Part shown: positions 8,751-16,813 of the stretch, in pieces | Position numbering within the stretch: position 1 is the first letter of the stretch | Layout of the letters: each line of letters starts with the position of its first letter | Source: Streptomyces sp. BK340 | GTDB lineage: Bacteria > Actinomycetota > Actinomycetes > Streptomycetales > Streptomycetaceae | DNA: 34,936 nucleotides | Assembly (NCBI RefSeq): GCF_007827595.1 | Contig: NZ_VISR01000052.1 | Coordinates: 1 to 34,936, forward strand | Reading direction: 5' to 3' | Translations under genes and position numbers: made by a program | Notes under the pieces: generated by a model | Database searches by the model: none | The model's input: only the letters and a program-made list of their open reading frames with translations | What the model was told of the DNA's origin: nothing

Positions 8751-11700
8751 ATGCCGGTACATCCGGACCCGCCAGGAAACGACCTCTGCTCCCTGATGCC
8801 CGACTTTCCTCCACCACAGCCGCAGTTGCCGCGGACAGCAGCGGCGCGACCGGGACCGGTACGGCTCGCGCCGCTGCAGGGCGAGACGAACCTGTCGTAC
8901 CTGGACCGGCTGGCCGACCGCTACCGGCTCGGCGCCAGAGACCTCATCCCCGCACTCCTCCAGGTCGGCGGAGGCCTGTTCAAGGGCTACCGCATGGACG
9001 GCGAGGTCTACCTCAACGCCGAAGCCCGCGCCCGCATCTCCGCGTTCAGTCGCGTGCCCGAGGAGATCCTTCAGCGAGCCCTGCCCGCCTGGACCGCCCA
9101 GGAGCCCGTCTCGCCCGCCGGGGCGGGGGCAGCCGGGCGGTTCCGCTTCGGGACTGTGGTGCCGGACGCGGGGGAAGGCTGCCGACTGTGCACGGCCGCA
9201 CGCACCGGACGTACCAAGCCCGCCCGGCTCTATCTGCAGCCGCACACCCGTATCTGCCCGCGCCATGGGCGCTGGATGCTCGGCACCCACTGGATCGACG
9301 GCGCGCCGGCCGACACCGAGCAGATCGACCTGACAGGGCTGCCGGAAATAGTCACGGCGCACCGGCGGCACCTGCAGTTGCTGCGCCATCGGCCGGACGC
9401 GTCCGAGGCTTTCGAGGTCGCCCATGCCGTGGTCGTCTCCTGGTGGGCGCAGCAGTGGCCCGAAGAAGAGCAGTGGCCGCAACGGGCACGCCAGAGTGCG
9501 CCGGCAGGGGCCGATCCGGGCTGGTGGCGGCTGCTGACCAGAGACGCGGTCACCTACCCAGAGACCGTCGCCCTCGCCTCGGTCCTCACCGACGAACGCA
9601 CCGGGCAGCGACTGCTCGCCGACACCGGCGGACATCTCCCGCACACTCTCACGTACGCCCCCGGTCTGGTCGCCGAGCTGGCGCGTGCCACAGAGCGGCC
9701 TTGGCTGTCTGACCGGCTCGCGTCCACGTCGGCAGGTCCGTTGCTGGTGTGGGTGCAGCAGTGCGTACGGGCTGGCACTGGCTCTGCCGTCGCGGGCCCT
9801 GGGTGGACGCTGCACATGGCGCACCGGCCCCGCCCCATCGCCCGCGAACTCACCGCCTACCGGAAGGCCGCCCATCAGGACGAGAAGACGACGGACGGTG
9901 CGCGGCTGCACCTGGGACTCCGACACACCTCGGACCAGTCCTTCACAACCGGCCTGGCCCACGCCCGCGCCTACGCCATCGTTCACGGCCACCTTGCCGC
10001 ACCGATCCACAGCCGGTTCAACGGGTTTGCGCTGGGCCGGTGGCTGTCGAACCACCGGAAGTCGCCGGCGGTGCCGCCCGAGCACGTCGCGGAACTCGAG
10101 GCGCTGGATCCGTGGTGGCGGCCGCCGTGGACGGTGATGTGGCAGCGTACGTACTACGAAGCCCGCGACCATGCCCGCGCTTGGGGCGGCCTGCGGCCCG
10201 AGCGCGGCTTCCCCGCCACCAGCTTCGGTCTGGGCGAATGGCTTTACAACCAGTGCACCGGCTACGCCGACCTGCACCCCGCGCAACAGCGCCTGCTGTC
10301 CGACATCGGCCTCACCCTTGAGGCCGTACAGGCGGCCCGGCCTCGCCGCAAGCACATGGCCACCCACTTCGAACGCACCCTCGCGGGTGCACGCGCCTAT
10401 GCCCGCGCCCACGGCACGCTGGTGAACGCGACCGCCGACACCGTCCAGGACGGATTCAAGCTAGGGCAGTGGCTGGCCAACCAGCGCAGCGAAGACCGGG
10501 CCTACCAGCTACGTCATGGCGCCCGCTCCTCCCGCGCGCTGGCACTGTCGGCGATCGACCCCTGGTGGAACCCGCCCTGGACCCTGGAGTGGCAGCGCTC
10601 CTGGCACCAGGCACACACCCACGTCCAAGACGGTCACGTCCTGGACGCCACGGCTGGCTTCCCCGGCACCAGCAGCACACTCGCCACGTGGCTGACCAAC
10701 CAGTGCGCCCAGTACGACACCCTCCAGCCCGACCAGCAGGACCTCCTCGCCCAAATCGGCTTGAGCGCGGACCGGGCCTGTGACGCCGCTGCCCGGCCCG
10801 CAGAGAACGAGGCCGACTTCGCCACAGGACTTAGCTACACACGCTCCTACCACTCGGCATACGGCACTCTCGCTGCCGCGATCAACACCGTCCACGACGG
10901 GTTCGAGCTGGGGCGGTGGCTGCGCCGTCAACGCCAGCACGCCCGAACCGACGCCGACACGGGCGCGCCCAAGTCTGTCGCCGCGCAAACACTGACCGCG
11001 GTCGATCCGTGGTGGTGTCCGCCCTGGTCCCTAGCATGGCAGCACTCCTGGCAGCACATTCATCAGCAGGTCCAGGCCGGCCACCAGCTAGACGCCACGC
11101 ACGAGTTCCGCAGCTTCGCCCCCGCCGAGCGGGCCTGGCTACTCCGGCAGATCAGGCATTACGCCGACCTGCATTCCGGCCAGCAGCGCCTCCTGGCCGA
11201 CATCGGCCTCACCGAGGAGAGCACCCGCACTCGGCCCCTCAGCCCGTACGCCGAGACCGCGCTCGAACACGCCCGCAGCTACACAGCCGCGCACGGCAGT
11301 CTGGCAACGCCGTACTGCGCCGTCCACGACGGCTTTCCCCTGGGGCCCTGGCTCGCCCGGCAACGCCTCCTGGCCCAGAACACGAACACCCCCTACGCCC
11401 TCCACCACGCCCTGACCACGCTCGACCCCTGGTGGAACCCGCCCTGGCCCATGCGTTGGCAGCGCGCCTACCACCACGCCCGCACCACCACGACCACCAA
11501 CTCCTGGGCATCCGCCCAACGCGCGGCCTGGCACCGGCTACACCCGCAGCAGCGCACGCTCCTCACCGACATCGGCATCACCCCGCACATGCGGGAACCC
11601 GCACGGCGCCGCGAAGCGACCCGCTCCTACCCGCCAAGCCCCGGCCTGGCCCACGCCCGCGCCTGGGCTGAGGAGACCGGCAACCTCTGCGTCCCCAAAA

Positions 11701-11999
11701 GCACGCACCATGACGGGTTCCCTCTGGGGGTCTGGCTGATCCAACAACGCCGCAAAGCCGGCCAACGCCGCCTCTCCCCCGCCACCCTGCACACCCTCAA
11801 CGAAATCGACCCCTGGTGGAACCCGCCCTGGCCCTACCACTGGCACCGCACCTACCACCAAGCCCAAACCTGCCACCACACCGGCCAGCCCTACCCGCCA
11901 CGCATCACCTCATGGATCCAGACCCAACACCGCAACTGGCCACGCCTGCACCCCCAACAGCAACATCTCCTCACCACCATCGGCATCCACCCCCGATAG
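8751..11999 (+). CDS. TniQ target-selector fused to a five-unit HA-repeat DNA-binding array
   Basis: This is a 1082-aa protein. Residues about 38-180 match TniQ/TnsD: PLQGETNLSYLDRLADRY, then a zinc finger with C144, C147, C169 and H172 (CRLC ... CPRH). In Tn7-like elements TniQ chooses the target and recruits TnsC. From residue ~398 to the end there are five copies of a ~110-135-aa repeat (starting near 398, 540, 690, 836 and 964). Each has HARAYA..HG.L, a DGF.LG.WL segment, a DPWWNPPW..WQR segment and L.P.QQ.LL..IGI. This is the repeat layout of the helicase HA domain at 1539-4571. TniQ is usually much shorter, so the array probably supplies sequence-specific DNA reading. The start is uncertain: ATG 8751 or ATG 8796, both with weak ribosome binding sites. 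Confidence 0.88.
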   Translation: MPVHPDPPGNDLCSLMPDFPPPQPQLPRTAAARPGPVRLAPLQGETNLSYLDRLADRYRLGARDLIPALLQVGGGLFKGYRMDGEVYLNAEARARISAFSRVPEEILQRALPAWTAQEPVSPAGAGAAGRFRFGTVVPDAGEGCRLCTAARTGRTKPARLYLQPHTRICPRHGRWMLGTHWIDGAPADTEQIDLTGLPEIVTAHRRHLQLLRHRPDASEAFEVAHAVVVSWWAQQWPEEEQWPQRARQSAPAGADPGWWRLLTRDAVTYPETVALASVLTDERTGQRLLADTGGHLPHTLTYAPGLVAELARATERPWLSDRLASTSAGPLLVWVQQCVRAGTGSAVAGPGWTLHMAHRPRPIARELTAYRKAAHQDEKTTDGARLHLGLRHTSDQSFTTGLAHARAYAIVHGHLAAPIHSRFNGFALGRWLSNHRKSPAVPPEHVAELEALDPWWRPPWTVMWQRTYYEARDHARAWGGLRPERGFPATSFGLGEWLYNQCTGYADLHPAQQRLLSDIGLTLEAVQAARPRRKHMATHFERTLAGARAYARAHGTLVNATADTVQDGFKLGQWLANQRSEDRAYQLRHGARSSRALALSAIDPWWNPPWTLEWQRSWHQAHTHVQDGHVLDATAGFPGTSSTLATWLTNQCAQYDTLQPDQQDLLAQIGLSADRACDAAARPAENEADFATGLSYTRSYHSAYGTLAAAINTVHDGFELGRWLRRQRQHARTDADTGAPKSVAAQTLTAVDPWWCPPWSLAWQHSWQHIHQQVQAGHQLDATHEFRSFAPAERAWLLRQIRHYADLHSGQQRLLADIGLTEESTRTRPLSPYAETALEHARSYTAAHGSLATPYCAVHDGFPLGPWLARQRLLAQNTNTPYALHHALTTLDPWWNPPWPMRWQRAYHHARTTTTTNSWASAQRAAWHRLHPQQRTLLTDIGITPHMREPARRREATRSYPPSPGLAHARAWAEETGNLCVPKSTHHDGFPLGVWLIQQRRKAGQRRLSPATLHTLNEIDPWWNPPWPYHWHRTYHQAQTCHHTGQPYPPRITSWIQTQHRNWPRLHPQQQHLLTTIGIHPR

Positions 12000-12013
12000 A
12001 ACCGACAACAGCG
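11974..12013 (+). repeat. 40-bp direct repeat, left copy (end of tniQ)
   Basis: This copy covers the last 26 nt of tniQ (stop codon included) and 14 nt beyond. The same 40 bases recur at 15732-15771 with only two mismatches. Together the copies bracket the three-gene ABC-3C cassette. The segment ends with ...CCGACAACAGCG, so it could instead be part of a transposon right end. Confidence 0.85.
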
Positions 12014-12085
12014 ACACCGTCAGACGCACGTTCGATTAGTGTGGCGTCCTGGACAGGGCAATATCGGAATCGGGAGACTGTAGCC

Positions 12086-13270
12086 ATGGCGTCCTCCGCG
12101 CATGAGGCATCTGCGTCAGCCCTGGGCTACATCTTCCAGGCGCAACTCGCCCTCCTTGAGCTGCTGCGGGGACAAGAGGATCGCCCGGACGGGGCTATCA
12201 GCCTGGAGCTCCACGACGACGTTGCTTGGGAAGAAGATGGTCGGCCCGCTGAGCTACTACAGGTCAAGCACCACATCCGCAGTGTGCGGTCGCTCGGCGA
12301 CAAGGACGACGACGTGTGGCGAACTATCCAGTCCTGGATGGACACACATGCCCCCGGCGACGAGTACGGCCCCATGCTCACTCTCGTCACCACGCAGCAG
12401 GCCCGGCCGGGTACGGCTATGGCCGCGCTCAAGGCACCCAATCCAGCACCCGCACAGGCACTTGACCTGCTCATCGCCGCCGCGCAGGAGTCGGACGCGA
12501 AGGGAACGAAGGACGCACGAGCAGCTTTCCTGGCCCTTCCGCCAGCGCAGCGGGCCGTCTTCGTACAGCGGATGAGGGTCATCGACGGTTCGCCCTCCAT
12601 CGACGACCTCGACGCGCAGGTACGGGTGAAACTCAGGGCCGCGCTCCCCGACGGGCACGCCGACCCCTTCATGCGGCAGTTGTGGGCGTGGTGGTACGAG
12701 CAAACCGTGGACATGCTGCAGAAGCGGCACACCAGCGTCTCCGTGACACGGCTGATGCAGCGCATCAGCCGCATCCGCGACGACTACACCTCCGACAGAC
12801 TGCCCACACTGGTGGACCGTGAGGACTTCCCACAGGAGGCCGAGACCGAGCTGACCGATGCCTGCTTCGTCCACCAGCTGCGCTGGGTGGGCGCCGGCCG
12901 CCAGCTGAACAAGGCGATGGTGGACTATTACCGCGCCTACACCCAGACCGTGGCCTGGCTCGAAGACGACCTGGTGGACCTCGACGAGCTGGCACGATTC
13001 GAGGACAACCTCGCCGACGAGTGGCAGCGGGAGTTCGACTGGATGCTCGACGACCTGGGCGAAGATGCCACCGACCGGGAGCAGGAGCAGGCCGGCAAGG
13101 CACTGCTACGCAAAACCCTGGACCAGACCCGGTACCGAATCCGTGAAGCGTACGACGAGGCGTTCTTCTCCCGGGGAAAGCACCACGAGCTGGCCGACCG
13201 CGGACGGGTCGGATGGCACCCCGACTTCGAGACACGGGTGAAGAACCTGATCAGGGCCGCCCGTGCCTAG
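12086..13270 (+). CDS. ABC-3C system component with N-terminal PD-(D/E)xK-like nuclease domain
   Basis: This 394-aa protein starts at ATG 12086 with GGGAG 9 nt upstream; the longer open frame runs back into tniQ and is rejected. Residues 10-63 read ALGYIFQAQ ... LHDDVAWEE ... ELLQVKHH, the pattern of the DUF4297/dsDNA-nuclease family: acidic D44/D45, then Q59-x-K61. The rest (about 130-394) is helical and charged, and ends near a FETRVKNLIRAARA helix, consistent with the C-terminal domain component of ABC three-component (ABC-3C) systems. In such systems an ABC-type ATPase is thought to sense DNA or phage structures and release an effector; here the effector would be the nuclease. It overlaps the middle component by 8 nt. 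Family assignment is strong, antiphage role inferred. Confidence 0.85.
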   Translation: MASSAHEASASALGYIFQAQLALLELLRGQEDRPDGAISLELHDDVAWEEDGRPAELLQVKHHIRSVRSLGDKDDDVWRTIQSWMDTHAPGDEYGPMLTLVTTQQARPGTAMAALKAPNPAPAQALDLLIAAAQESDAKGTKDARAAFLALPPAQRAVFVQRMRVIDGSPSIDDLDAQVRVKLRAALPDGHADPFMRQLWAWWYEQTVDMLQKRHTSVSVTRLMQRISRIRDDYTSDRLPTLVDREDFPQEAETELTDACFVHQLRWVGAGRQLNKAMVDYYRAYTQTVAWLEDDLVDLDELARFEDNLADEWQREFDWMLDDLGEDATDREQEQAGKALLRKTLDQTRYRIREAYDEAFFSRGKHHELADRGRVGWHPDFETRVKNLIRAARA

Positions 13271-13742
13271 CTGGACACAGCGGCCGCAAGCCAGCGCCGC
13301 CTTCCTCAACCCTGCTCTCGTCGCCGCTGTCGCCGCCACGGCGGCACGCGACTACGAGCGGGAGGCCTCCGGCAGGCTGATGCCGTGGCCGATGGCCTTC
13401 GTCGTGGCCCCACTGGTCCTGCACCGGCCCACGCGGCAAGCGCTGCCCACCTCGACGCGCACCCATCTCACGAACTGGGTGGCGGACCACCCGGCACTCG
13501 TCGCAGGCCTTGCCGCGCGCAGCACCTCACTCGCGCCCGCTGTACGGGAAGGCCTGCGCTTCGGGCTCCGCCACCAGATGCTCACCATCGAGCAGGGGTC
13601 CCTCAAGAGCAGGTTGGCGTCGAAGTCCCGTATCGAGGGTGAACTTGCCGACCTGATCAGGGCCGCATCGTTGATAGGCCGCTGGACTGCCAAGTCCGAC
13701 AACCCTTCCACGGTGTTTGCGTTGCTGGGCGTGAGACCCTGA
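13263..13742 (+). CDS. ABC-3C middle component
   Basis: This 159-aa protein starts at a GTG inside the end of the preceding gene (8-nt overlap). It begins MPSWTQRPQASAAFLNPALV and contains MPWPMAFVVAPLVLHRPTRQ (about residues 39-58) and a C-terminal IEGELADLIRAASLIGRWTA segment. The pattern NPA...PL.LH...R..LP fits the 'three-component ABC system middle component' family, small helical proteins that always sit between the nuclease or effector component and the DUF3732-type ATPase and probably bridge them. No catalytic residues are seen. Its stop lies 4 nt before the ATPase start, so all three proteins should be made from one message. Confidence 0.82.
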   Translation: MPSWTQRPQASAAFLNPALVAAVAATAARDYEREASGRLMPWPMAFVVAPLVLHRPTRQALPTSTRTHLTNWVADHPALVAGLAARSTSLAPAVREGLRFGLRHQMLTIEQGSLKSRLASKSRIEGELADLIRAASLIGRWTAKSDNPSTVFALLGVRP

Positions 13743-13746
13743 TCCG

Positions 13747-15711
13747 GTGCAGATCCGGTCGATCATCCTCTACAGCAAGAGCGGCGAAAAGCGCGTCCTG
13801 GACTTCCGGCTCGGTGAGCTCAACATCGTCACCGGCACCTCCCAGACAGGCAAGAGCGCGCTGCTCGACATCGTCGATTTCTGCCTCGGCAGGGACGAGG
13901 CCACGCTCCCGATCAGCCCGATCTTCAACACCGTCGCCTGGTATGCAGTCATCCTGCAGCTGCCCGACACCCGCGTCCTCGCCGCGCGGCCGGCGCCTCG
14001 CCCCGGCGCCAAGTCCGTCACCAACGCCATGTTCGAGGTCGGCAACGACCTCGGTATCCCGGAACTGCCCGACCTCCGCGTCAACACGGACTCCACACAG
14101 TTGCGCCAGCAGCTCGGACGCCGGCTCGGTATCGGAGACACCCGCAGCGAACCGGCGCCGGGAAGCCTGCTCTCCCCGCTCAGTGCCAACCTCGGACACG
14201 CCGTCCTGCTCTGCCTGCAGAACCAGGACGAAGTCGCCTCCAAGCGGGCCCTGTTCCACCGGCAGAACGAGCGCGGCATCCCCGAGAGCCTCAAGGCCAC
14301 GATCCCCTATTTCCTCGGGGCGGTTCCCGAGGACCAGGCCGCGCTCCAGCAGCAGCTCACCCAAGCCAAACGAGCCCTCCGCCGCGCCGAGAACGACCTC
14401 AGAGCCGCCCAGGAAGCAAACCAAGGCATCGAGGCCCGCCTTGAGTCCCTCCTCGGCGAAGCCCGCGTCCACGGACTGCTCACCGACGACAGCGTCGACA
14501 CCTCCGACAGAACAGCCGTCATCACCGCATTGCAGCAGGCTGCTTCCTTCCGGCCCACCCCTGACAACGCGGACGAGGAACAACGGCGGCAGGAACTCCT
14601 CCTCACCGAGCAGTCGTCGGCCCTGCGGCGGCAGCTGCGCTCCCTCGCAGAAGAACGCCAGCTCCTGAACGACCTGGAAACACAGGCCGCCGGCTACACC
14701 GGCGCCGTCGCCCGCGGCATGTCACGACTGTCGGCGCTCAACCTCGTACCCGACGGCTTCCCCGGCGAACACAGCTGCCCGCTGTGCGGAAACGAGCTCG
14801 ACGAGCCCGACCCCACCGTCGCCGATATGCACACCACCCTCGCAGACCTCCGAGGGCAGCTCGACAGCGTCCAAACCGTCCAGCCCCGCCGCGAACAGGC
14901 CCTGCGCGAGATCGAGCAGACGGCGACACGCCTACGCGAACAGCTCCGCGGCATCGAAGGCGCCCTCAGCATCATCGCCGAACAGCGCAACCAGCAGGCC
15001 GGCCTCCTAGGACAGGCCGAATCCCAGGCCTACACCCGCGGCAGGATCAGCGCCTACCTGGGCCAGATCGACACCGCATCCGACAGCGGACACCTGCAGC
15101 GCCTGGAATCAGACGTCGCCGTCGCCCGGCGGCTCGTCGAAGGCCTCGAGGAGCAGCTCGACACCGAGACCATCGACGACAGACTCACCCACGGTCTCAG
15201 CTACCTCAGCGGCCAGATGACCGGCCACGCCCGGACACTGAGACTTGAGCACGGCGACCGTCTGGTCCGTCTGGACCTCAAGAAGCTCACCGTCGTCGCC
15301 GACACGCTCGAGGGCATCACCGAACTGCTCCGCATCGGCAGCGGCAAGAACCACGTCGGCTACCACGTGGCCGCCCACCTCGCCCTCCACCAGTACTTCG
15401 TCGCCAACACCCGGCCCGTACCCCGCTTCCTCATGCTCGACCAGCCGACCCAGCCCTACTACCCCTCCGACATGGCCAAACAGCGCGGACGACTGGAAGA
15501 CATCGCCCTGGACGAAGACCGAGTGACCGTCACCCGCCTCTTCGAACTCATGCACCAGGTCGTCAGGGAGCTCTCTCCGAACTTCCAGATGATCGTCAGC
15601 GACCACGCGGACCTGCCCCACGACTGGTACCAGGACTCCGTCCGCTACAACTGGCGCAACGGCGAAAAACTCATCCCCACCACCTGGCTCACCGACAACC
15701 CCACCCCGTAG
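13747..15711 (+). CDS. ABC-3C ATPase, DUF3732 type, SMC/Rad50-like
   Basis: This 654-aa protein begins MQIRSIILYSKSGEKRVLDF, with Walker A GTSQTGKS at residues 30-37 followed by ALLDIVDFCLG. Long coiled-coil arms (about 195-330 and 360-480) meet at a CPLC motif (C344, C347), which resembles the zinc hook of Rad50. Near the C-terminus, RFLMLDQPTQPYYPSD is a Walker B segment, followed by the D-loop and a late MIVSDHADLP switch-histidine segment. DUF3732 ATPases are the third part of ABC-3C systems and probably act at DNA ends or structures, like Rad50. GTG start; no strong ribosome binding site is needed if it is coupled. The gene is intact and ends 20 nt before the right copy of the 40-bp repeat. 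Confidence 0.88.
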   Translation: MQIRSIILYSKSGEKRVLDFRLGELNIVTGTSQTGKSALLDIVDFCLGRDEATLPISPIFNTVAWYAVILQLPDTRVLAARPAPRPGAKSVTNAMFEVGNDLGIPELPDLRVNTDSTQLRQQLGRRLGIGDTRSEPAPGSLLSPLSANLGHAVLLCLQNQDEVASKRALFHRQNERGIPESLKATIPYFLGAVPEDQAALQQQLTQAKRALRRAENDLRAAQEANQGIEARLESLLGEARVHGLLTDDSVDTSDRTAVITALQQAASFRPTPDNADEEQRRQELLLTEQSSALRRQLRSLAEERQLLNDLETQAAGYTGAVARGMSRLSALNLVPDGFPGEHSCPLCGNELDEPDPTVADMHTTLADLRGQLDSVQTVQPRREQALREIEQTATRLREQLRGIEGALSIIAEQRNQQAGLLGQAESQAYTRGRISAYLGQIDTASDSGHLQRLESDVAVARRLVEGLEEQLDTETIDDRLTHGLSYLSGQMTGHARTLRLEHGDRLVRLDLKKLTVVADTLEGITELLRIGSGKNHVGYHVAAHLALHQYFVANTRPVPRFLMLDQPTQPYYPSDMAKQRGRLEDIALDEDRVTVTRLFELMHQVVRELSPNFQMIVSDHADLPHDWYQDSVRYNWRNGEKLIPTTWLTDNPTP

Positions 15712-15731
15712 CCAGGCACCCTCCCCACTCT

Positions 15732-15771
15732 CCACCATCGGCATCCACCCCGGACAGAACCGACAACAGCG
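15732..15771 (+). repeat. 40-bp direct repeat, right copy
   Basis: This copy is identical to 11974-12013 except for two bases (a C/G and a T/C change). It contains a fragment of the 3' end of tniQ but no more of the gene. The flanks diverge directly outside the 40 bases on both sides, so the repeat edges are sharp. This suggests that the ABC-3C genes were inserted together with a duplicated tniQ tail. Confidence 0.85.
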
Positions 15772-15818
15772 TTCTTCGACCGCGCCATCGTGCCACCGAC
15801 TGACTGCTACTCGGCAGC

Positions 15819-16373
15819 ATGCAGGCGAGGGCGCGGCCCCCTGCGTCAGCGGCGGATAGCGACGACTTCGACCTCCGCGTTCATCGCGCGCAGCCGCCTG
15901 ACTGCCTGGAGCAGCGCGCGCCGACTGGTGCAGCGCGGTGGAATTCCGCACCGAATGGTGAGCACGCCGCCGCCTGGCTGCGCGAGCAGAGTGCGCGACG
16001 ACCGCTGCTACAGCCGCGGCAGCAGTCTCTGATCGATGAGCTGCTGTCGCTGGTCGGCGAAGTGCCGGTGTGGCAGCCGCGGATCAGCGACGCTGCCTGG
16101 CGGACCCTGTCCGGAGTGCTGCCCGCGCCGTCGCACACCGGTGGCCGTCCCCGCAGCGAGCGGCAGATCCTGGAGGCCATCGTCCACATCGCCTGCACCG
16201 GGCAGGCGTGGACGCATCTTTCCCCGGCTCTCGGGCCCGTTCTGGCCTGTCGGCGCCGATTTCTCCGCTGGCAGGACGACGGCACCCTCCAGCGCATCTG
16301 TCGCGCTGTACTGCCTGAACAGGACGCCATCTGGCAGCAACAGCTGGCCGCCTACATCGACTTGTCTGCATGA
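15819..16373 (+). CDS. IS5-type transposase N-terminal domain protein (DUF4096-like)
   Basis: Residues about 70-184 carry the pattern of the DUF4096 domain, the helix-turn-helix N-terminus of IS4/IS5-family transposases: ISDAAWRTLSGVLPAP, then GGRPRSERQILEAIVHIACT, GQAWTHLSPALG, CRRRFLRWQDDGTLQRI. There is no DDE nuclease domain; the frame closes after QQQLAAYIDLSA. The N-terminal 70 residues are unfamiliar and low in complexity, and no good ribosome binding site precedes ATG 15819, so the start is doubtful. It could be a transposase remnant or a free-standing DNA-binding protein made from one. It lies 47 nt beyond the right copy of the 40-bp repeat. Confidence 0.5.
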   Translation: MQARARPPASAADSDDFDLRVHRAQPPDCLEQRAPTGAARWNSAPNGEHAAAWLREQSARRPLLQPRQQSLIDELLSLVGEVPVWQPRISDAAWRTLSGVLPAPSHTGGRPRSERQILEAIVHIACTGQAWTHLSPALGPVLACRRRFLRWQDDGTLQRICRAVLPEQDAIWQQQLAAYIDLSA

Positions 16374-16467
16374 AGAGATCCGTAACCGCGTGCACCAAGG
16401 ACGTGGTGTGCGTCCGTCGGCGAGGTGCTTCTGAATGCAGTGCCGTCAGAGCATCTGGCGCGAGCAT

Positions 16468-16491
16468 TGCCGTCCGCTCTGCCGGACGGCA
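16468..16491. terminator. Hairpin, candidate terminator
   Basis: The arms TGCCGTCCG (16468-16476) and CGGACGGCA (16483-16491) form a perfect 9-bp stem with a 6-nt loop, 95 nt beyond the DUF4096-like gene. There is no T-run, which is common in Streptomyces terminators. Confidence 0.4.
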
Positions 16492-16558
16492 GCGCTGGCC
16501 GACCGGGACTCACCCGGGCATGGGCGTTCCGTCACAGGTGAGGTAGGGCGGAGCGGTC

Positions 16559-16690
16559 CTAGGCGGTGATGTGGAGGGTGTGCAGGGGCTGGCTCCGTGT
16601 GGGGCGGACGACCTCGAACCAGTCGGTGCCTTCCGTCGAAGAACCGGCGTGCGGCCGGATGCAGTTCGCGAAGGACACCGTGCCACGTCG
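16559..16690 (-). pseudogene. Possible 3' remnant of an unknown gene
   Basis: On the minus strand the frame ending at 16559 reads ANCIRPHAGSSTEGTDWFEV, then VRPTRSQPLHTLHITA and a stop. This looks like a natural protein end, while the upstream part of the same frame is arginine- and proline-rich and unlike a protein. It could be a leftover C-terminus cut by rearrangement, or chance. I do not recognise the family. Confidence 0.2.
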
Positions 16691-16813
16691 GCGCCACCGG
16701 GGCCTTGTCGCTTGTACGGTGCCCACAGACTGATGGCGTGGGGTGCCGGAGTCCGTTCGAGCTTGGGGCGGCAAGGTGAGAATGGTGAGAAGCAGCGGCA
16801 GACAGGGGCGGGG

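Larger units (their letters stand above)
4605..11999 (+). mobile_element. Tn7-like transposition gene set (TnsA-like, TnsB, TniB, TniQ)
   Basis: Four genes in one direction make a complete Tn7-like set: TnsA-like (4605), TnsB (5420, 4-nt overlap), TniB/TnsC (7666, 7-nt overlap) and TniQ (8751). There is only 33 nt between the helicase stop and the TnsA-like start, so a normal left end with several TnsB sites cannot fit there. The left boundary must lie further left, perhaps including the helicase, or it has been lost. A possible right terminus is the sequence ending CCGACAACA at 12010, repeated at 15768; Tn7-family ends begin TGT and finish ACA. I found no matching left copy by eye. The outer limits are therefore unknown; only the gene core is given here. 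Confidence 0.6.
16374..16813. other. 440-nt intergenic stretch
   Basis: No gene is supported on the plus strand. It holds a 9-bp perfect hairpin at 16468-16491 (listed separately) and, on the minus strand, a short frame that looks like a gene remnant (16559-16690, listed separately). The promoter and leader of the 590-aa gene at 16814 should lie in the right part, but I see no convincing -35/-10 pair. Confidence 0.5.

Noticed and set aside
8499..10412. Long minus-strand open frame (637 aa) opposite tniQ
   Set aside because: It mirrors the tniQ codons, has no recognisable domain, and tniQ has a zinc finger and clear repeats.
11816..12085. N-terminal extension of the first ABC-3C gene
   Set aside because: It overlaps the end of tniQ and is Pro/Thr-rich; ATG 12086 has a ribosome binding site and directly precedes the conserved domain.
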